NCBI GenBank assembly: GCA_944389945.1
Contig: CALXOF010000001.1
Location: forward strand, 67,016 to 131,015
DNA from: an uncultured Kiritimatiellota bacterium
Lineage (GTDB): Bacteria > Verrucomicrobiota > Kiritimatiellia > RFP12 > DVOR01
DNA: 64,000 bases
Reading direction: 5' to 3'
Under the pieces are notes generated by a model. It saw only the letters and a program-made list of their open reading frames with translations, was not told the origin of the DNA and made no database searches. This document shows, one piece after another, positions 8,658 to 17,592 of this stretch. The position numbers and the translations under genes are program-made. Position 1 is the stretch's first letter; each line of letters begins with the position of its first letter.

Positions 8658-8809
8658 GGACCCTATAGGTTCTCGCCCCGGACCACTATAGGGGTCGCCC
8701 ATGGACCACTATAGGGTCTCGACCCCGACCCCTATAGGGTCTCACCACGGACCCCTATAGTGGTCGACCACCGACCCCTATAGGGTCTCCCGAAGCACCC
8801 TTAAGGTCC
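8658..8809. repeat. P23 palindromic array, 7 units
   Basis: CTATAG cores start at 8663, 8686, 8709, 8732, 8755 and 8778, exactly 23 bp apart. A seventh unit with a CTTAAG core starts at 8800. Units read GACC(A/C)CTATAG(G/T)GGTC on both strands. This is the longest array in the window. Confidence 0.88.
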
Positions 8810-8829
8810 CCACAGGAGACAATAGAATC

Positions 8830-9175
8830 CCGGGGAAATTGTCAGGCCTCTTTTTCCCGCGAAGACGCGAGTGCGCGCGAAGCCAGATGGGCTAACGCCG
8901 GTCGCTCTGCGGGCTAAACGCCCGCTGATCGCTCCCTCCCGCCCATCGTCTTCGCGCTTGAAGGAGAAGGGGAGGGGAGTGAAGCCCCTCCCCGGAAACC
9001 AAACTTCCAAGCTTCTAAACTTCCAAACTTCCAACCGCTTTGTGTCCCTTGTGGCTCCTAGCCGTGGAAGGTTTGGCCCTTTGGGCCTGCACGGTGTTCT
9101 TTGTGGAGAAATCCTGGCAGACCGTTGCACTCTTTACGTCTTTGTGGAGGACTTCCTCAGATACCGCTGATATGC
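8830..9175. repeat. Intergenic repeat mosaic
   Basis: No gene is seen. There is a CGCGAAGACGCGAGTGCGCG...GTCTTCGCGC segment (8868-8970) that partly resembles the elements near 37.8 and 58.7 kb, O8a octamers (8998-9035), and GTGGAAGGTTTGGCCCTTTG, a piece that recurs next to H7 arrays. An extended -10 (TGCTATACT, ending 9181) lies just before the next gene. Confidence 0.55.
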
Positions 9176-9210
9176 TATACTACCGGTAGTCAACCCGCAA
9201 GGAGAAGGTT

Positions 9211-10071
9211 ATGTTTTGTCAGCAATGTGGAACTGAAGTCCTCGATACGGCCCGGTTTTGCCCCCAGTGCGGTGCAGATTTAAAGCCAACCGCTGACACT
9301 GGCACGGCGCTTACGCCGGTGTCCATTGTCCTTCTCTCGCTCACGCTTGTTGTGGCCGGATGCGTTACGGCGTTATCCGCCATCGGTTATTTTGCCGGGG
9401 AGCTTGCGACAATTTGCTCCACTGGTGTCTTGACTGCAGCCTTGGCGCTCTTGATCCTCTTCCAAGGGAAAAGCCCGGCTGTGCGCGTGCCGATCCTTGT
9501 CCTTGCCCTGCTTGCCGTCTTTGGCATGGGGGTTTACAATCACAACATCTTGTGGGAGATTTACAAGGAGGGCGGCCCCATCCGTGATTACTTCCTCATG
9601 AAGTACGTAGATTTCGTGCTCTATTCCGATGCGTGGACAACGGAGTGCGGGTGCGCCTGGGTGGTCTTGACCTATGCCGTCACGATGGACGGCCATCGAA
9701 CGGCGCGGCGCATCCTTGGTTGGTCGGCGCTGTCGGTTGCGCTCCTCACCCAAGCCGCCATTGTTTGGCTTTGCGTGGACGTCTTCCCAGCCTTTCAGGA
9801 CAGTTATCTGAGCCAAGACCCATGGAATTATATCGGTTTCTTCGGACTGATTCCGTTTAATGTCCTTTTCCCGGTCTTGTTGGTCTTGCGCGATCATCTC
9901 GATCGCACGCCGTTCGCCATCCTTTGTGGCTTGATCTTCGTGGTCTCGCTCCTGGGTTCCTTCGAGAAGGAGATGTCCCCGACTTACATTGGCTTTTCCA
10001 TCCTCTTCTTCTTTAATGGGCTTTGCCTCTGCGCCATTCCTTATTGCATCCGCAAGCCGCAAGTGGCGTGA
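9211..10071 (+). CDS. Zinc-ribbon membrane protein
   Basis: 286 residues. The N-terminus MFCQQCGTEVLDTARFCPQC is a classic double-CxxC zinc ribbon (CQQC...CPQC). After a short linker come about eight hydrophobic helices starting at LTPVSIVLLSLTLVVAGCV and ending NGLCLCAIPYCIRK. This is a common architecture for bacterial inner-membrane proteins with a cytoplasmic zinc ribbon; no enzymatic motif is visible. AAGGAGAAGG precedes the ATG and TATACT lies 28 bp upstream. It stands alone between repeat DNA and a tRNA pair. Codon use is less GC-biased than that of its neighbours, perhaps because of its membrane composition. Confidence 0.8.
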   Translation: MFCQQCGTEVLDTARFCPQCGADLKPTADTGTALTPVSIVLLSLTLVVAGCVTALSAIGYFAGELATICSTGVLTAALALLILFQGKSPAVRVPILVLALLAVFGMGVYNHNILWEIYKEGGPIRDYFLMKYVDFVLYSDAWTTECGCAWVVLTYAVTMDGHRTARRILGWSALSVALLTQAAIVWLCVDVFPAFQDSYLSQDPWNYIGFFGLIPFNVLFPVLLVLRDHLDRTPFAILCGLIFVVSLLGSFEKEMSPTYIGFSILFFFNGLCLCAIPYCIRKPQVA

Positions 10072-10119
10072 TCCCTCCTGCGATGAAACCCCTTGTTTTA
10101 ACGAGGCAAGAAAAAGTAC

Positions 10120-10149
10120 TTGCTTTTCAGAATAGAGTTTTGGTATCAT
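10120..10149 (+). promoter_or_regulatory. Promoter of tRNA-Gly/tRNA-Val
   Basis: TTGCTT (10120-10125), 18-bp spacer, TATCAT (10144-10149), 12 bp before the first tRNA. Confidence 0.6.
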
Positions 10150-10161
10150 AATTGGCGTTCT

Positions 10162-10235
10162 GCGGGCGTAATTCAATGGCAGAATAGGAGCTTCCCATGC
10201 TTCTTACGAGGGTTCGATTCCCTTCGCCCGCTCCA
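10162..10235 (+). tRNA. tRNA-Gly (anticodon CCC)
   Basis: A cloverleaf can be drawn: acceptor GCGGGCG/CGCCCGC, D-arm ATTC/GAAT, anticodon stem GGAGC/GCTTC enclosing TTCCCAT (anticodon CCC), T-arm with GGTTCGATTCC. CCA is encoded. Confidence 0.93.
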
Positions 10236-10244
10236 CCCAGTTTA

Positions 10245-10321
10245 GGGCTGTTAGCTCAGTTGGTTAGAGCACTACCTTCACACGGTAGGGGTCGCTGGTC
10301 CGAGTCCAGCACAGCCCACCA
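10245..10321 (+). tRNA. tRNA-Val (anticodon CAC)
   Basis: Acceptor GGGCTGT/ACAGCCC, D-arm with AGCTCAGTTGGTTAGAGC, anticodon stem CTACC/GGTAG with loop TTCACAC (anticodon CAC), T-arm CTGGTCCGAGTCCAG, encoded CCA. It lies 9 bp after tRNA-Gly, so the two form one transcript. Confidence 0.95.
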
Positions 10322-10336
10322 TATCTCCAGAAAGAC

Positions 10337-10358
10337 GGCGCCTCCGGCGCCTTTTTTT
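10337..10358 (+). terminator. Terminator after tRNA-Val
   Basis: GGCGCC, loop TCC, GGCGCC, then seven T residues. Confidence 0.85.
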
Positions 10359-10363
10359 GTGCC

Positions 10364-10500
10364 GAATTGGAAGTTTGGAAGCTTGGAGGCTTGGAAGTTT
10401 GCTCCCTTTCTGCACGGTGCTCCATCCGTCGCCCCGCAGGGGCGTTCTGTTCTCCGTTTTCCGTTTTCCGTTCTCCGGGGCGGCAGAGCCGCCCTTAGAG
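10364..10500. repeat. O8a octamers and H7 heptamers
   Basis: TTGGAAGT/TTGGAAGC/TTGGAGGC/TTGGAAGT run at 10369-10402, then heptamers GTTCTCC and GTTTTCC at 10445-10475, then a GGGGCGGCAGAGCCGCCC hairpin. No gene. A possible -10 (TACAAT, 10522) follows, before the topoisomerase gene. Confidence 0.7.
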
Positions 10501-10550
10501 ACGGGGGTGGGATGGATTTGGTACAATAAAAAGACATTTTGAGGAGTGAC

Positions 10551-12374
10551 ATGTCGAAGAATCCAGCCGAATACACAGCCGATAGCATCAAGACCCTTGA
10601 CCCGATGGAGCACATCCGTCTGCGCACAGGTATGTACATTGGGCGGAAGGGCGATGGCGCGCAGTATGAGGACGGCATCTATATCCTGCTGAAGGAGGTG
10701 CTGGACAACGCCATCGATGAGTTCATCATGGGCTACGGCAAGCGTATCGTGGTGAAGCTGGATTACGCGACGGGCGAGGTGTCGGTGCGCGACTATGGGC
10801 GCGGCATCCCGTTGGAAAAGGTCGTGGCGTGCGTGAGCGAGATGAACACGGGCGGCAAGTACAACGACGACGTGTTCCAGTTCTCGGTGGGCATGAACGG
10901 CGTGGGCACGAAGGCGGTGAACGCGCTCTCGGAGCGGTTCACGGTGCGTTCGACGCGTGAGGGGCGTTTTGTGGAGGCGACCTTCGCGAAGGGGAAGCTG
11001 TTGGAGCGCAAGGAGGGGGAGACGAAGGAGCGGAACGGGACCTACATGGGCTTCCTGCCAGACATTGAGATCTTCCCGAAGTTCGCCTTCCGCGAGGAAC
11101 ACGTGGTGCGGCGTCTGAAGATGTATGCGTATCTGAACGCGGGGCTGACGATTGAGCTGAACGGCGACCCGGTGCGGTCGGAGAACGGCTTGATGGATTT
11201 GATTGGGGCGGAGGCCGACGGCGGGCAGCTTTACGGGCCCTTCCACTTCCGTTCGAAGATGCTTGAGGTGGCCTTCACGCACACCAACCACATGGGCGAG
11301 GAGTACTATTCCTTCGTCAACGGCCAGTACACGAACGACGGCGGCACGCACCTGACGGCCTTCAAGGAGGGCTTTCTGCGCGGCGTGCAGGAGTTCTCGA
11401 AGAAGCGGTATGACGGCGATGTGGCGCGCGACGGCATCATCGCGGCCGTGGCCATCCGTCTGAAGGACCCCGTCTTCGAGAGCCAGACCAAGAACAAGCT
11501 GGGCAATCCCGAGATTCGCGGCGCGCTGGTCGCCGAAATCAAGAAGGTGGTGGAGGACGAGCTCCACCGTCACCCCGAAGAGGCGCAGCGTCTGCTCGAC
11601 AAGATTGACGAGACGGCGAAGTTGCGCGCGGCGAGCAAGGATTTGCAGAAGACCATCCGCGAGCGGGCCAAGCAGAGCGCCGTGCGCGTGGAGGAGCTGA
11701 TCGACTGCAAGCGCCACCTGGACAAGGCCAAGGGTAAGGGCGAGGACACGATGATCTTCCTGGTGGAGGGTAAGTCCGCCGGCGGCACCGTGGGCACCGC
11801 GCGCGACACTCAGACGCAGGCCGTCTTCAAGCTCCGCGGCAAGCCCCTCAACGTGTGCGACCAGCGGCGCGACGCCATCTACAAGAACAAGGAGTTCTAT
11901 GACTTGGTGAAGAGTCTGGGCATCGAGCAGTCGCCGGACAACTTGCGCTACGGCAAGGTGATTTTGGCGACGGACGCGGATGTGGACGGTCTGCACATCC
12001 GCAACCTGCTCATCACCTTCTTCCTGCGCTTCTTCGACCACATTATCAAGGATGGGCGGCTCTTCATCCTGGAGACTCCGCTCTTCCGCGTGCGCAACGC
12101 CAAGCAGAGTTTCTATTGCTACGACGACGCCGAGCGCGAGGCCGCCATCAAGGCCTGCGGCGCCAAGGCCGAGATCACTCGCTTCAAAGGTCTGGGCGAA
12201 ATCAACGCCAAGGAGTTCAAGGACTTCATCGGTGAGGGCATCCGTCTGACCCCCGTGAACGTGCACAACGACACGCGCGTGTGGGACACCGTGCAGTTCC
12301 TGATGGGCTCGAACACCCCCGAGCGCCGCCGCTACATCTTCGACAACCTCTTCGTGGACAACACGGATTTCTGA
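10551..12374 (+). CDS. Type IIA topoisomerase subunit B (ParE/GyrB family), Lys408 variant
   Basis: 607 residues. The GHKL ATPase domain has EVLDNAIDE, RDYGRGIP and VGMNGVGTKAVNALS. The transducer contains the QTKNKLGN motif. The TOPRIM domain has Glu406 and the acidic triad Asp475/477/479 (ATDADVDG). The usual EGDSAGG motif reads EGKSAGG, with Lys408 at the site of E. coli GyrB Asp426, a known quinolone-resistance position. Length and the LRGKPLN region resemble ParE of Bacteroidetes-type topoisomerase IV. No A subunit is adjacent, so ParE versus a GyrB paralogue cannot be settled here. GAGGAGTGAC precedes the ATG. Confidence 0.88.
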   Translation: MSKNPAEYTADSIKTLDPMEHIRLRTGMYIGRKGDGAQYEDGIYILLKEVLDNAIDEFIMGYGKRIVVKLDYATGEVSVRDYGRGIPLEKVVACVSEMNTGGKYNDDVFQFSVGMNGVGTKAVNALSERFTVRSTREGRFVEATFAKGKLLERKEGETKERNGTYMGFLPDIEIFPKFAFREEHVVRRLKMYAYLNAGLTIELNGDPVRSENGLMDLIGAEADGGQLYGPFHFRSKMLEVAFTHTNHMGEEYYSFVNGQYTNDGGTHLTAFKEGFLRGVQEFSKKRYDGDVARDGIIAAVAIRLKDPVFESQTKNKLGNPEIRGALVAEIKKVVEDELHRHPEEAQRLLDKIDETAKLRAASKDLQKTIRERAKQSAVRVEELIDCKRHLDKAKGKGEDTMIFLVEGKSAGGTVGTARDTQTQAVFKLRGKPLNVCDQRRDAIYKNKEFYDLVKSLGIEQSPDNLRYGKVILATDADVDGLHIRNLLITFFLRFFDHIIKDGRLFILETPLFRVRNAKQSFYCYDDAEREAAIKACGAKAEITRFKGLGEINAKEFKDFIGEGIRLTPVNVHNDTRVWDTVQFLMGSNTPERRRYIFDNLFVDNTDF

Positions 12375-12517
12375 GGAGCCGCCGGGCAGGAGGTGCACGA
12401 GGGGCTCGAGAAGCGGGGAGAACGGAAAACGGAGATCGGAAAACGGAGCGCGCGGCAAGCGCGCGACGGGTCAGCCGAGGCCGAGGGGCGAGGACTCCAC
12501 ACCTATTCATTTAAGAG
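12375..12517. repeat. H7 heptamer segment
   Basis: Variants of GAACGGA/AAACGGA repeat at 12414-12450 between the topoisomerase and antiporter genes. No gene. Confidence 0.5.
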
Positions 12518-13816
12518 ATGACAGAGACCATTTCCCAGACGCAGCCGAGATTGTCCGGCCTCCTTCCGGTGGCCATTCTGTTGGCGTTGTTTCTGGGGGT
12601 GGGGATTCCCTTTCATGAGCAGGTGACGTTGCCGGCGATTGTGCCCTTCCTGGCGGCGCTGGGCGTGGCCTTCCTGCAGTGTCGGCATCACGCCTTCCCC
12701 GAGCGACTGAACGTGGTGGCGCGGGCGATGGGCCAGACCGATGTGATGGTGATGTGCCTGGTCTTCCTGTTGGCGGGTGCCTTCGCGGGCGCGGCCGAGG
12801 CGGCGGGGTGCGTCACAAGCACAGTCAATTTCGGCCTCTCGGTATTGCCGGCGTGGGCGACGGTGGCGGGACTCTTCGTGATTGCCTCTTTCGCCTCGAC
12901 GGCGATGGGGACGTCAGTGGGGACGATTACGGCCATTGCGCCCATCGCGGTGGGCATCGCTGAGGCCACGGGGATGGGCGCGCCGCTCTGTCTGGGCGCG
13001 GTGGTCTGCGGTGCGATGTTCGGCGACAACCTCTCGATTATCTCGGACACGACCATTGCCGCGACGCGGACGCAGGGGTGCGACATGCGGGCGAAGTTCC
13101 GTGAGAACCTGCGTCTGGTGTTGCCGGCGGCGTTGATTACGGTGGCGCTCTTCATCGCGGTGGCGCCGGGCGGCGGCGTGCCGGCGGGGGACCATCCCTT
13201 CAGCGTGCCGTTGCTCCTGCCCTATCTGGCGGTGCTCGTGACGGCGCTGTGCGGGATGAACGTGGTGTTGGTGCTGGCGTTGGGGACGTTGCTTTCGCTG
13301 GGCGTGGGCATCGGGATGGGCGAACTGCCGGCGGCGGAGGCCTTCCGCGCGGTGGGCAACGGCGTGGAGAAGATGTACGACATCACGGCCATCTCGCTGG
13401 TCGTGGCGGGGGTGCTGGGGCTGGTGCGCGAGAACGGCGGCATCGATTGGCTGCTGCAGCATGTGCTTAGGCGCGTGAGGGGGCGGCGCGGGGCGCAGGC
13501 CGGCATCGCGGCCCTGGTCTCGGCCGTGGACGTCGCGACCGCCAACAACACCGTGGCTATCGTCATGGCCGGGCCCGTGGTGCGCGACGTGGCGCAACGG
13601 CACGGCGTGAGCCCCGCCCGTGCGGCCTCGCTCATCGACATCTACGCCTCGGTCTGGCAGGGTCTCCTGCCCTACGGCGCACAGTTGCTGGCCGCGGCCG
13701 CGGCGGCAAGCGTGACGCCCGCCGCGCTTCTGCCGTGGCTCTTTTATCCGATTTTGATGGGGGTCACCGTGCCCCTTGTGTTGTTGATTAGGACCTCATT
13801 GAGGAGAAAACCATGA
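12518..13816 (+). CDS. Na+/H+ antiporter, NhaC family
   Basis: 432 residues with about eleven hydrophobic segments. The family signature GAMFGDNLSIISDTTIAATR contains the conserved GDNLS-ISDTT motif of NhaC-type antiporters, and a second conserved stretch SAVDVATANNTVAIVMAGP follows in the C-terminal half. It likely exchanges Na+ for H+ (or carries a metabolite such as malate/lactate, as some NhaC homologues do) across the inner membrane. It overlaps the next gene by 4 bp, so the secreted protein downstream is translationally coupled to it. Confidence 0.87.
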   Translation: MTETISQTQPRLSGLLPVAILLALFLGVGIPFHEQVTLPAIVPFLAALGVAFLQCRHHAFPERLNVVARAMGQTDVMVMCLVFLLAGAFAGAAEAAGCVTSTVNFGLSVLPAWATVAGLFVIASFASTAMGTSVGTITAIAPIAVGIAEATGMGAPLCLGAVVCGAMFGDNLSIISDTTIAATRTQGCDMRAKFRENLRLVLPAALITVALFIAVAPGGGVPAGDHPFSVPLLLPYLAVLVTALCGMNVVLVLALGTLLSLGVGIGMGELPAAEAFRAVGNGVEKMYDITAISLVVAGVLGLVRENGGIDWLLQHVLRRVRGRRGAQAGIAALVSAVDVATANNTVAIVMAGPVVRDVAQRHGVSPARAASLIDIYASVWQGLLPYGAQLLAAAAAASVTPAALLPWLFYPILMGVTVPLVLLIRTSLRRKP

Positions 13817-14622
13817 AAAGTGTTCTGTTGTCTGCCCTGCTCTTGGGCGCTGTCCAAACTTTTGCCGCGGTCACCGCCGCCGATGCCGAGTGCTTCCTGT
13901 TGAGGAGCGTCGATACGCTTCCCGGTGGACGGATTGTCGGCCTGCCCCGTGCCGGCGGGGAGCCGTCGTCCATCAGCTGGGTCGAGAACCCCGCCGCCAC
14001 CAAGGGCTCCGTGCGTTATCTGGGTGTCGAGGCCTTCTTCGAGGAGGAGCCTGTCAACCGCGGCGCCGGTCTCGAAGACCTCGTGTCGGAGGGGTGGACG
14101 TGGGACGCCGCCGCCAAGCGCCTGCGCAAGACGACGAGCGGGCAAACCGGGCTGTGGATGCCGCGGCTCTTCGTGGGGGGCAAATTCGTCTCCCTCTCGC
14201 TCGCCCGTCCCGACGCGCAGGAGGCCGGTCCGGTGTACCTCTTCGCCCGAGATGTCGAGACCGGTCGCTTGACCGATCTCGGCGCCTTTGGGTTGCCTGC
14301 CGGAGAGTCCACCGGAACCGTCGCGCGCGACCTGCCGGAGACGCTGCAGGAGCGTCCCTTCCAGTTCATCCTAATGGCCGATGCCGGTGCGGTTTGTGAT
14401 GTGGTTGATTTCACGGTCTTCCAGACCCGCGACCCCGGTCGGGTCGGCATCGCCAAGACTTTGGAGCCGCAGGACCTGCCTGCCGCGCTCCCTGCGCCCC
14501 AGCGGCTCCGCGCTTCGGCCATCGATGGCCTCGGGTATGTCTCCGGCGAACTCTACCTCTCCGTCATCGACGGCGAGACACGCACGCCTTTCGTTGTTCC
14601 CTACACGCTGATCGAGGACTAA
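13813..14622 (+). CDS. Secreted protein of unknown function
   Basis: 269 residues with an N-terminal signal peptide (MKSVLLSALLLGAVQTFAAV) and no other membrane segment. The mature protein looks like repeated beta-sandwich modules: ATKGSVRYLGVEAFFEE, TTSGQTGLWMPRLF, DFTVFQTRDPGR, GELYLSVIDGE. I do not recognise a named family. ATG 13813 overlaps the antiporter stop (ATGA) and has GAGGAGAAAA upstream. The coupling to an ion antiporter is puzzling and may only reflect operon compaction. Confidence 0.7.
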   Translation: MKSVLLSALLLGAVQTFAAVTAADAECFLLRSVDTLPGGRIVGLPRAGGEPSSISWVENPAATKGSVRYLGVEAFFEEEPVNRGAGLEDLVSEGWTWDAAAKRLRKTTSGQTGLWMPRLFVGGKFVSLSLARPDAQEAGPVYLFARDVETGRLTDLGAFGLPAGESTGTVARDLPETLQERPFQFILMADAGAVCDVVDFTVFQTRDPGRVGIAKTLEPQDLPAALPAPQRLRASAIDGLGYVSGELYLSVIDGETRTPFVVPYTLIED

Positions 14623-15127
14623 CCTCCGACGTCATTTTCCACGAAGACACGAGAGGAACGCAAGGGCCTGTGCACTTCACCGTTCGGCCTTTCGGCCTCA
14701 CTACCGTGCCCATCCCTTGCGTTTCTACCGTTTTCTTGGAAAGTCACTGAACCGTGTGGGGGAAACGCAGATTCCGCAGATTCGTGCAGATTTTGGCGTG
14801 CTAGCAAGGGGCGCTGACGCGCCCCGGAGAACGGAGAACAGAGCGTGCAGGCGCGAAGCGCCAAACCTTCCACGGCTAAGACCACGATGAACCACAAAAA
14901 CACACAAAGAGAATTGGCTGATTGGAGGGGTGTGGGGCGCTGCCCCACGCCCCGGCCGGGAGAAGTTCTCCCTGCACCCCCGGCACGTCTGCGACGTGCC
15001 AGGTATGACGGATGAAGCGTCCCGAGAAACACAGAAACGCAAGGGATGGGCACGGTAGTGAGGCGCAACGCGCCGAACGGTGAAGTGCCCAGGCCCTTGC
15101 GTTCCTTCGTGTCTTCGTGGAAACGAA
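14623..15127. repeat. Intergenic repeat mosaic between convergent genes (two Hp100 copies)
   Basis: No gene is seen. An Hp100 forward copy lies at 14638-14742, an H7-type segment with CCAAACCTTCCACGGC at 14815-14880, O8b at about 14910, a reverse Gc75 at 14926-15003 and a reverse Hp100 at 15023-15122. The two oppositely oriented Hp100 copies make this gap a large imperfect inverted repeat. Confidence 0.75.
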
Positions 15128-15835
15128 TCAGGGGGCGGCGTTCCAGCCCATGAACTCCGGGGCGACGACCGCGGCCCAGATACGCAAGCCTTCGCGGTTG
15201 GGGTGGAGCAGGTCGGGCACCAAGGCGCGGTTGAGCGTCTTGCCGTCCGGCATGAAGTAGAAGGGCGAGACGTCGCGGAGGAGGACGCGTTTGCCGTCGG
15301 CCAATTCATGGAGTCGGGCGTTCACGGCGTCGTTCAAGCGGCGGGCGCCATCCTTCTCATCATTCCCGCGCGGGAAGATTTTGAGAAGCGTGATGGTGGC
15401 GTCCGGGCACTCGGCCTTTAGGTGGTCGACAATGGCGCGAATGCCCTCGAAGGTCTCCTCCGGCGCGACATTCGTGCCGGCGTTGTTCGTGCCAATCATC
15501 AGCATGATGCGCTTGGGCGCGACCTTCGCCCAGTCGATGCGGCGGATGCGCCAGAGGACCTCGTGGGTGCGGTCGCCGCTGAAGCCCAGGTTCAAGACAT
15601 CACCGAAGTATTGCTTCTGCAGGTCCGGGGCGAGGTTGTCCCAGTTGTGCGTGATGGAGTCGCCGATGAAGACCGTGTCATGGTGCGTCTGCGCCTGAGT
15701 CTCCTTCTCCTCCAGCCGCGCCTTCCACCACGGCACACCCAGGCGGTGTCCCACCTCCGCGCCCCAGACGCCCGAGAGTGCCGCGCACACGGCAAGCAGG
15801 AACACCATTCGTTTCATCTGAAGATTGTTACCCAT
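15128..15835 (-). CDS. Secreted SGNH/GDSL-type esterase
   Basis: 235 residues with a signal peptide (MVFLLAVCAALSGVWGAE). All SGNH blocks are visible: FIGDSITHNW (catalytic Ser), GFSGDRTHEVLWR (Gly), MIGTNNAG (Asn) and DLLHPNREG (Asp/His). The layout resembles rhamnogalacturonan acetylesterase or platelet-activating-factor acetylhydrolase-like enzymes found in carbohydrate loci, so deacetylation of plant or host glycans is likely. ATG 15835 was chosen because GGAGAG lies 5 bp upstream. The convergent neighbour is separated by Hp100 repeats. Confidence 0.85.
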   Translation of the reverse strand: MGNNLQMKRMVFLLAVCAALSGVWGAEVGHRLGVPWWKARLEEKETQAQTHHDTVFIGDSITHNWDNLAPDLQKQYFGDVLNLGFSGDRTHEVLWRIRRIDWAKVAPKRIMLMIGTNNAGTNVAPEETFEGIRAIVDHLKAECPDATITLLKIFPRGNDEKDGARRLNDAVNARLHELADGKRVLLRDVSPFYFMPDGKTLNRALVPDLLHPNREGLRIWAAVVAPEFMGWNAAP

Positions 15836-16037
15836 TGCTACTCTCCTAGCTTCCAAAGCGGTTGCAAAGAAAAACCCGCCAATCAGTGAACGAAAGCACT
15901 GGGCGAGGGTGACACCATTACTATACCAAAAAGGAACCATGGGCAAGGTAAGAAATCATGAAAGGGAAAGTCGCACAATGTAATGCACCGAGGCGAGGTG
16001 GGCGCGGCCATCCCCGCCGCGAATGCGAGCAGACCTC

Positions 16038-16604
16038 TCATGCGTTGTTCCTTCCCTTCATCAAAGTGCGGAGGGCGGATTCGGCGGCGGACGCCTCGGC
16101 GGTGGGGAGGTTGTGGAAGCCTGTCGGGCAACGGGTGCCGTTGCCGTTCCCCCCGTCATGGGCAAAGAAGAGATCGGAGCGGCCGTTGCGGTGGTCGGCG
16201 CGATCGACAAACCTCAGCTCGGAGGCACGCCAGTCGCGCGTGTGAAAGAGGCCGATGAGGAGGGCACGCTTGTTGGTGACCGCGTAGACCCACCGCGAGG
16301 TGCGGAGACGGCACCAGAGCGGGGCGCCGAGCATGCCAAGGCCGACGCAGACGAAGGGAACGAAGAAGATGCAGAGGCCGATTTTCAGCGCCAACGGTTC
16401 CCCGCGTCCCTCCTCGGTGAAGAAGAACCCGTAGATAAAACCGCTCATCACAGTGGCCGTGATGAAGCTCCAGGGGATGCCGAAGAGCATGGCGCCGAGG
16501 GTCTTCTTGGAAAAGGCCCACGGCACGGGCTTGCCGGCCCACACCAGCCGCTCGTTCAGGTCAAGTTTCCGCTCAACGCGTGCTCGCAGTCCCGGATCGA
16601 TCAT
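16038..16604 (-). CDS. bPH-domain membrane protein
   Basis: 188 residues. The N-terminal LNERLVWAGKPVPWAF is typical of bacterial PH-like membrane proteins. Two transmembrane helices follow (LFGIPWSFITATVMSGFIYG and IGLCIFFVPFVCVGLGML), then a C-terminal PH-like strand pattern beginning RWVYAVTNKRALLIGLF. Function is unknown; such proteins are usually envelope-associated. The C-terminus is basic and Gly/Asn-rich (HDGGNGNGTRC). It lies 12 bp downstream of the SGNH-like gene on the same strand, so the two are probably co-transcribed. Confidence 0.7.
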   Translation of the reverse strand: MIDPGLRARVERKLDLNERLVWAGKPVPWAFSKKTLGAMLFGIPWSFITATVMSGFIYGFFFTEEGRGEPLALKIGLCIFFVPFVCVGLGMLGAPLWCRLRTSRWVYAVTNKRALLIGLFHTRDWRASELRFVDRADHRNGRSDLFFAHDGGNGNGTRCPTGFHNLPTAEASAAESALRTLMKGRNNA

Positions 16605-16616
16605 CGTGTCTCACTC

Positions 16617-17585
16617 CTATTGGTGAATGTTTAGGCGGATCAAATCGCGTTCGACGATGGGCGTGAACCACGCCGCGCCTTCTGGGGAGAGGTGGTCGGA
16701 ATTGACGAAGCATGTGGGCGTGGGCGGCTGAAGTGTGAAGTGGTCGAGGAGGGGGAGGCCTTGGCGGAAGGGGGCGGTTTGGAACCAAATGTCTTGCTTG
16801 GCGGCGGCCAGAGCCTCCAGATAGTCGGAGCGGTGGGGCGTGCGCAGGAGGACGAGGCGGCGGCCATCGGCCTCGACGGCTTCGCGCAAGCGCAGGAGCC
16901 AGGGCACTTCGGTGGCGGGGCGCGTGAGCTTGCGGAGGTGTTCGCGAACGATGGCGGGGACGTCTTGGGCGACGGTGTCGGCGAAGCTGAAGTGTCCGCG
17001 GTGGAAGGGGCTAGGCGTGGAGCGATCGATCAAGCGCAGGGCGCGGCGGGCCATACGATCATAGCCGCGGGTCAGGAAGGCGTTGCGGTAGGGCATCCCG
17101 GCGATGACGTGCAGGCAGACGGCAAGGGGAAAGAACATCCGCGTGTATTCCGTCTGGTGCGAGGTGAGCCAGTAGTCATCGCCAAAGAGAACGATTTGGC
17201 CGGGGCGCTTGGGCCATTTCGCGCGAAGCGCCAAGTAGGTGTGATAGGCGAACCACGCATCGGCGGCGATGAGGGAGGCGTTCCAGAAGCGAAGCCGTGT
17301 GGCGGAGGCGGGGTTGAGCGCGTGATAGGTGTGGGAATTGCCCAGAATCAACGCGTCTGTCTCCGGGTCGAAGTCTTGGAAAATATGGCGGACGTGCGGG
17401 ACACTGTTCAACGCTAGAAAGGGCTTGAGGCGCGGACGTCGCCAAACGCCGCGCGAGCGCATCATCCGCCCCGTCGTGCCATGACGCGGGAGAGCCCATG
17501 CCGTCAGGCGCAACGCGAGATTGAGCACTGCGCCCCAGGCCTCATCGCATTGGCGAATCAAGCGTTGAACGCAACGCTCGCGCAT
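16617..17585 (-). CDS. SGNH-like protein, possible O-acyltransferase partner
   Basis: 322 residues. The stretch DALILGNSHTYHALNP carries an SGNH block I variant (GNSH), and NSDHLSPEGAAWF is a DxxH-like block V as in AlgX/AlgJ and DUF1574-type proteins, which act with membrane O-acyltransferases on surface polysaccharides. In between is LFGDDYWLTSHQTEYTR. No clear signal peptide is visible; a basic N-terminal region with a weak hydrophobic stretch (LNLALRLTAWALP) might be a membrane anchor. No MBOAT gene is adjacent. It starts 7 bp from the stop of the large debranching-enzyme gene. Confidence 0.55.
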   Translation of the reverse strand: MRERCVQRLIRQCDEAWGAVLNLALRLTAWALPRHGTTGRMMRSRGVWRRPRLKPFLALNSVPHVRHIFQDFDPETDALILGNSHTYHALNPASATRLRFWNASLIAADAWFAYHTYLALRAKWPKRPGQIVLFGDDYWLTSHQTEYTRMFFPLAVCLHVIAGMPYRNAFLTRGYDRMARRALRLIDRSTPSPFHRGHFSFADTVAQDVPAIVREHLRKLTRPATEVPWLLRLREAVEADGRRLVLLRTPHRSDYLEALAAAKQDIWFQTAPFRQGLPLLDHFTLQPPTPTCFVNSDHLSPEGAAWFTPIVERDLIRLNIHQ

Positions 17586-17592
17586 GGGCTAC

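Noticed and set aside
8709..8720. CACTATAGGG resembling a phage T7 promoter end
   Set aside because: It is part of the P23 palindrome. The rest of the T7 consensus is absent and no phage polymerase gene is seen.
8658..8809. P23 array as a CRISPR
   Set aside because: Spacing between palindromes is only 7-8 bp and there are no cas genes.
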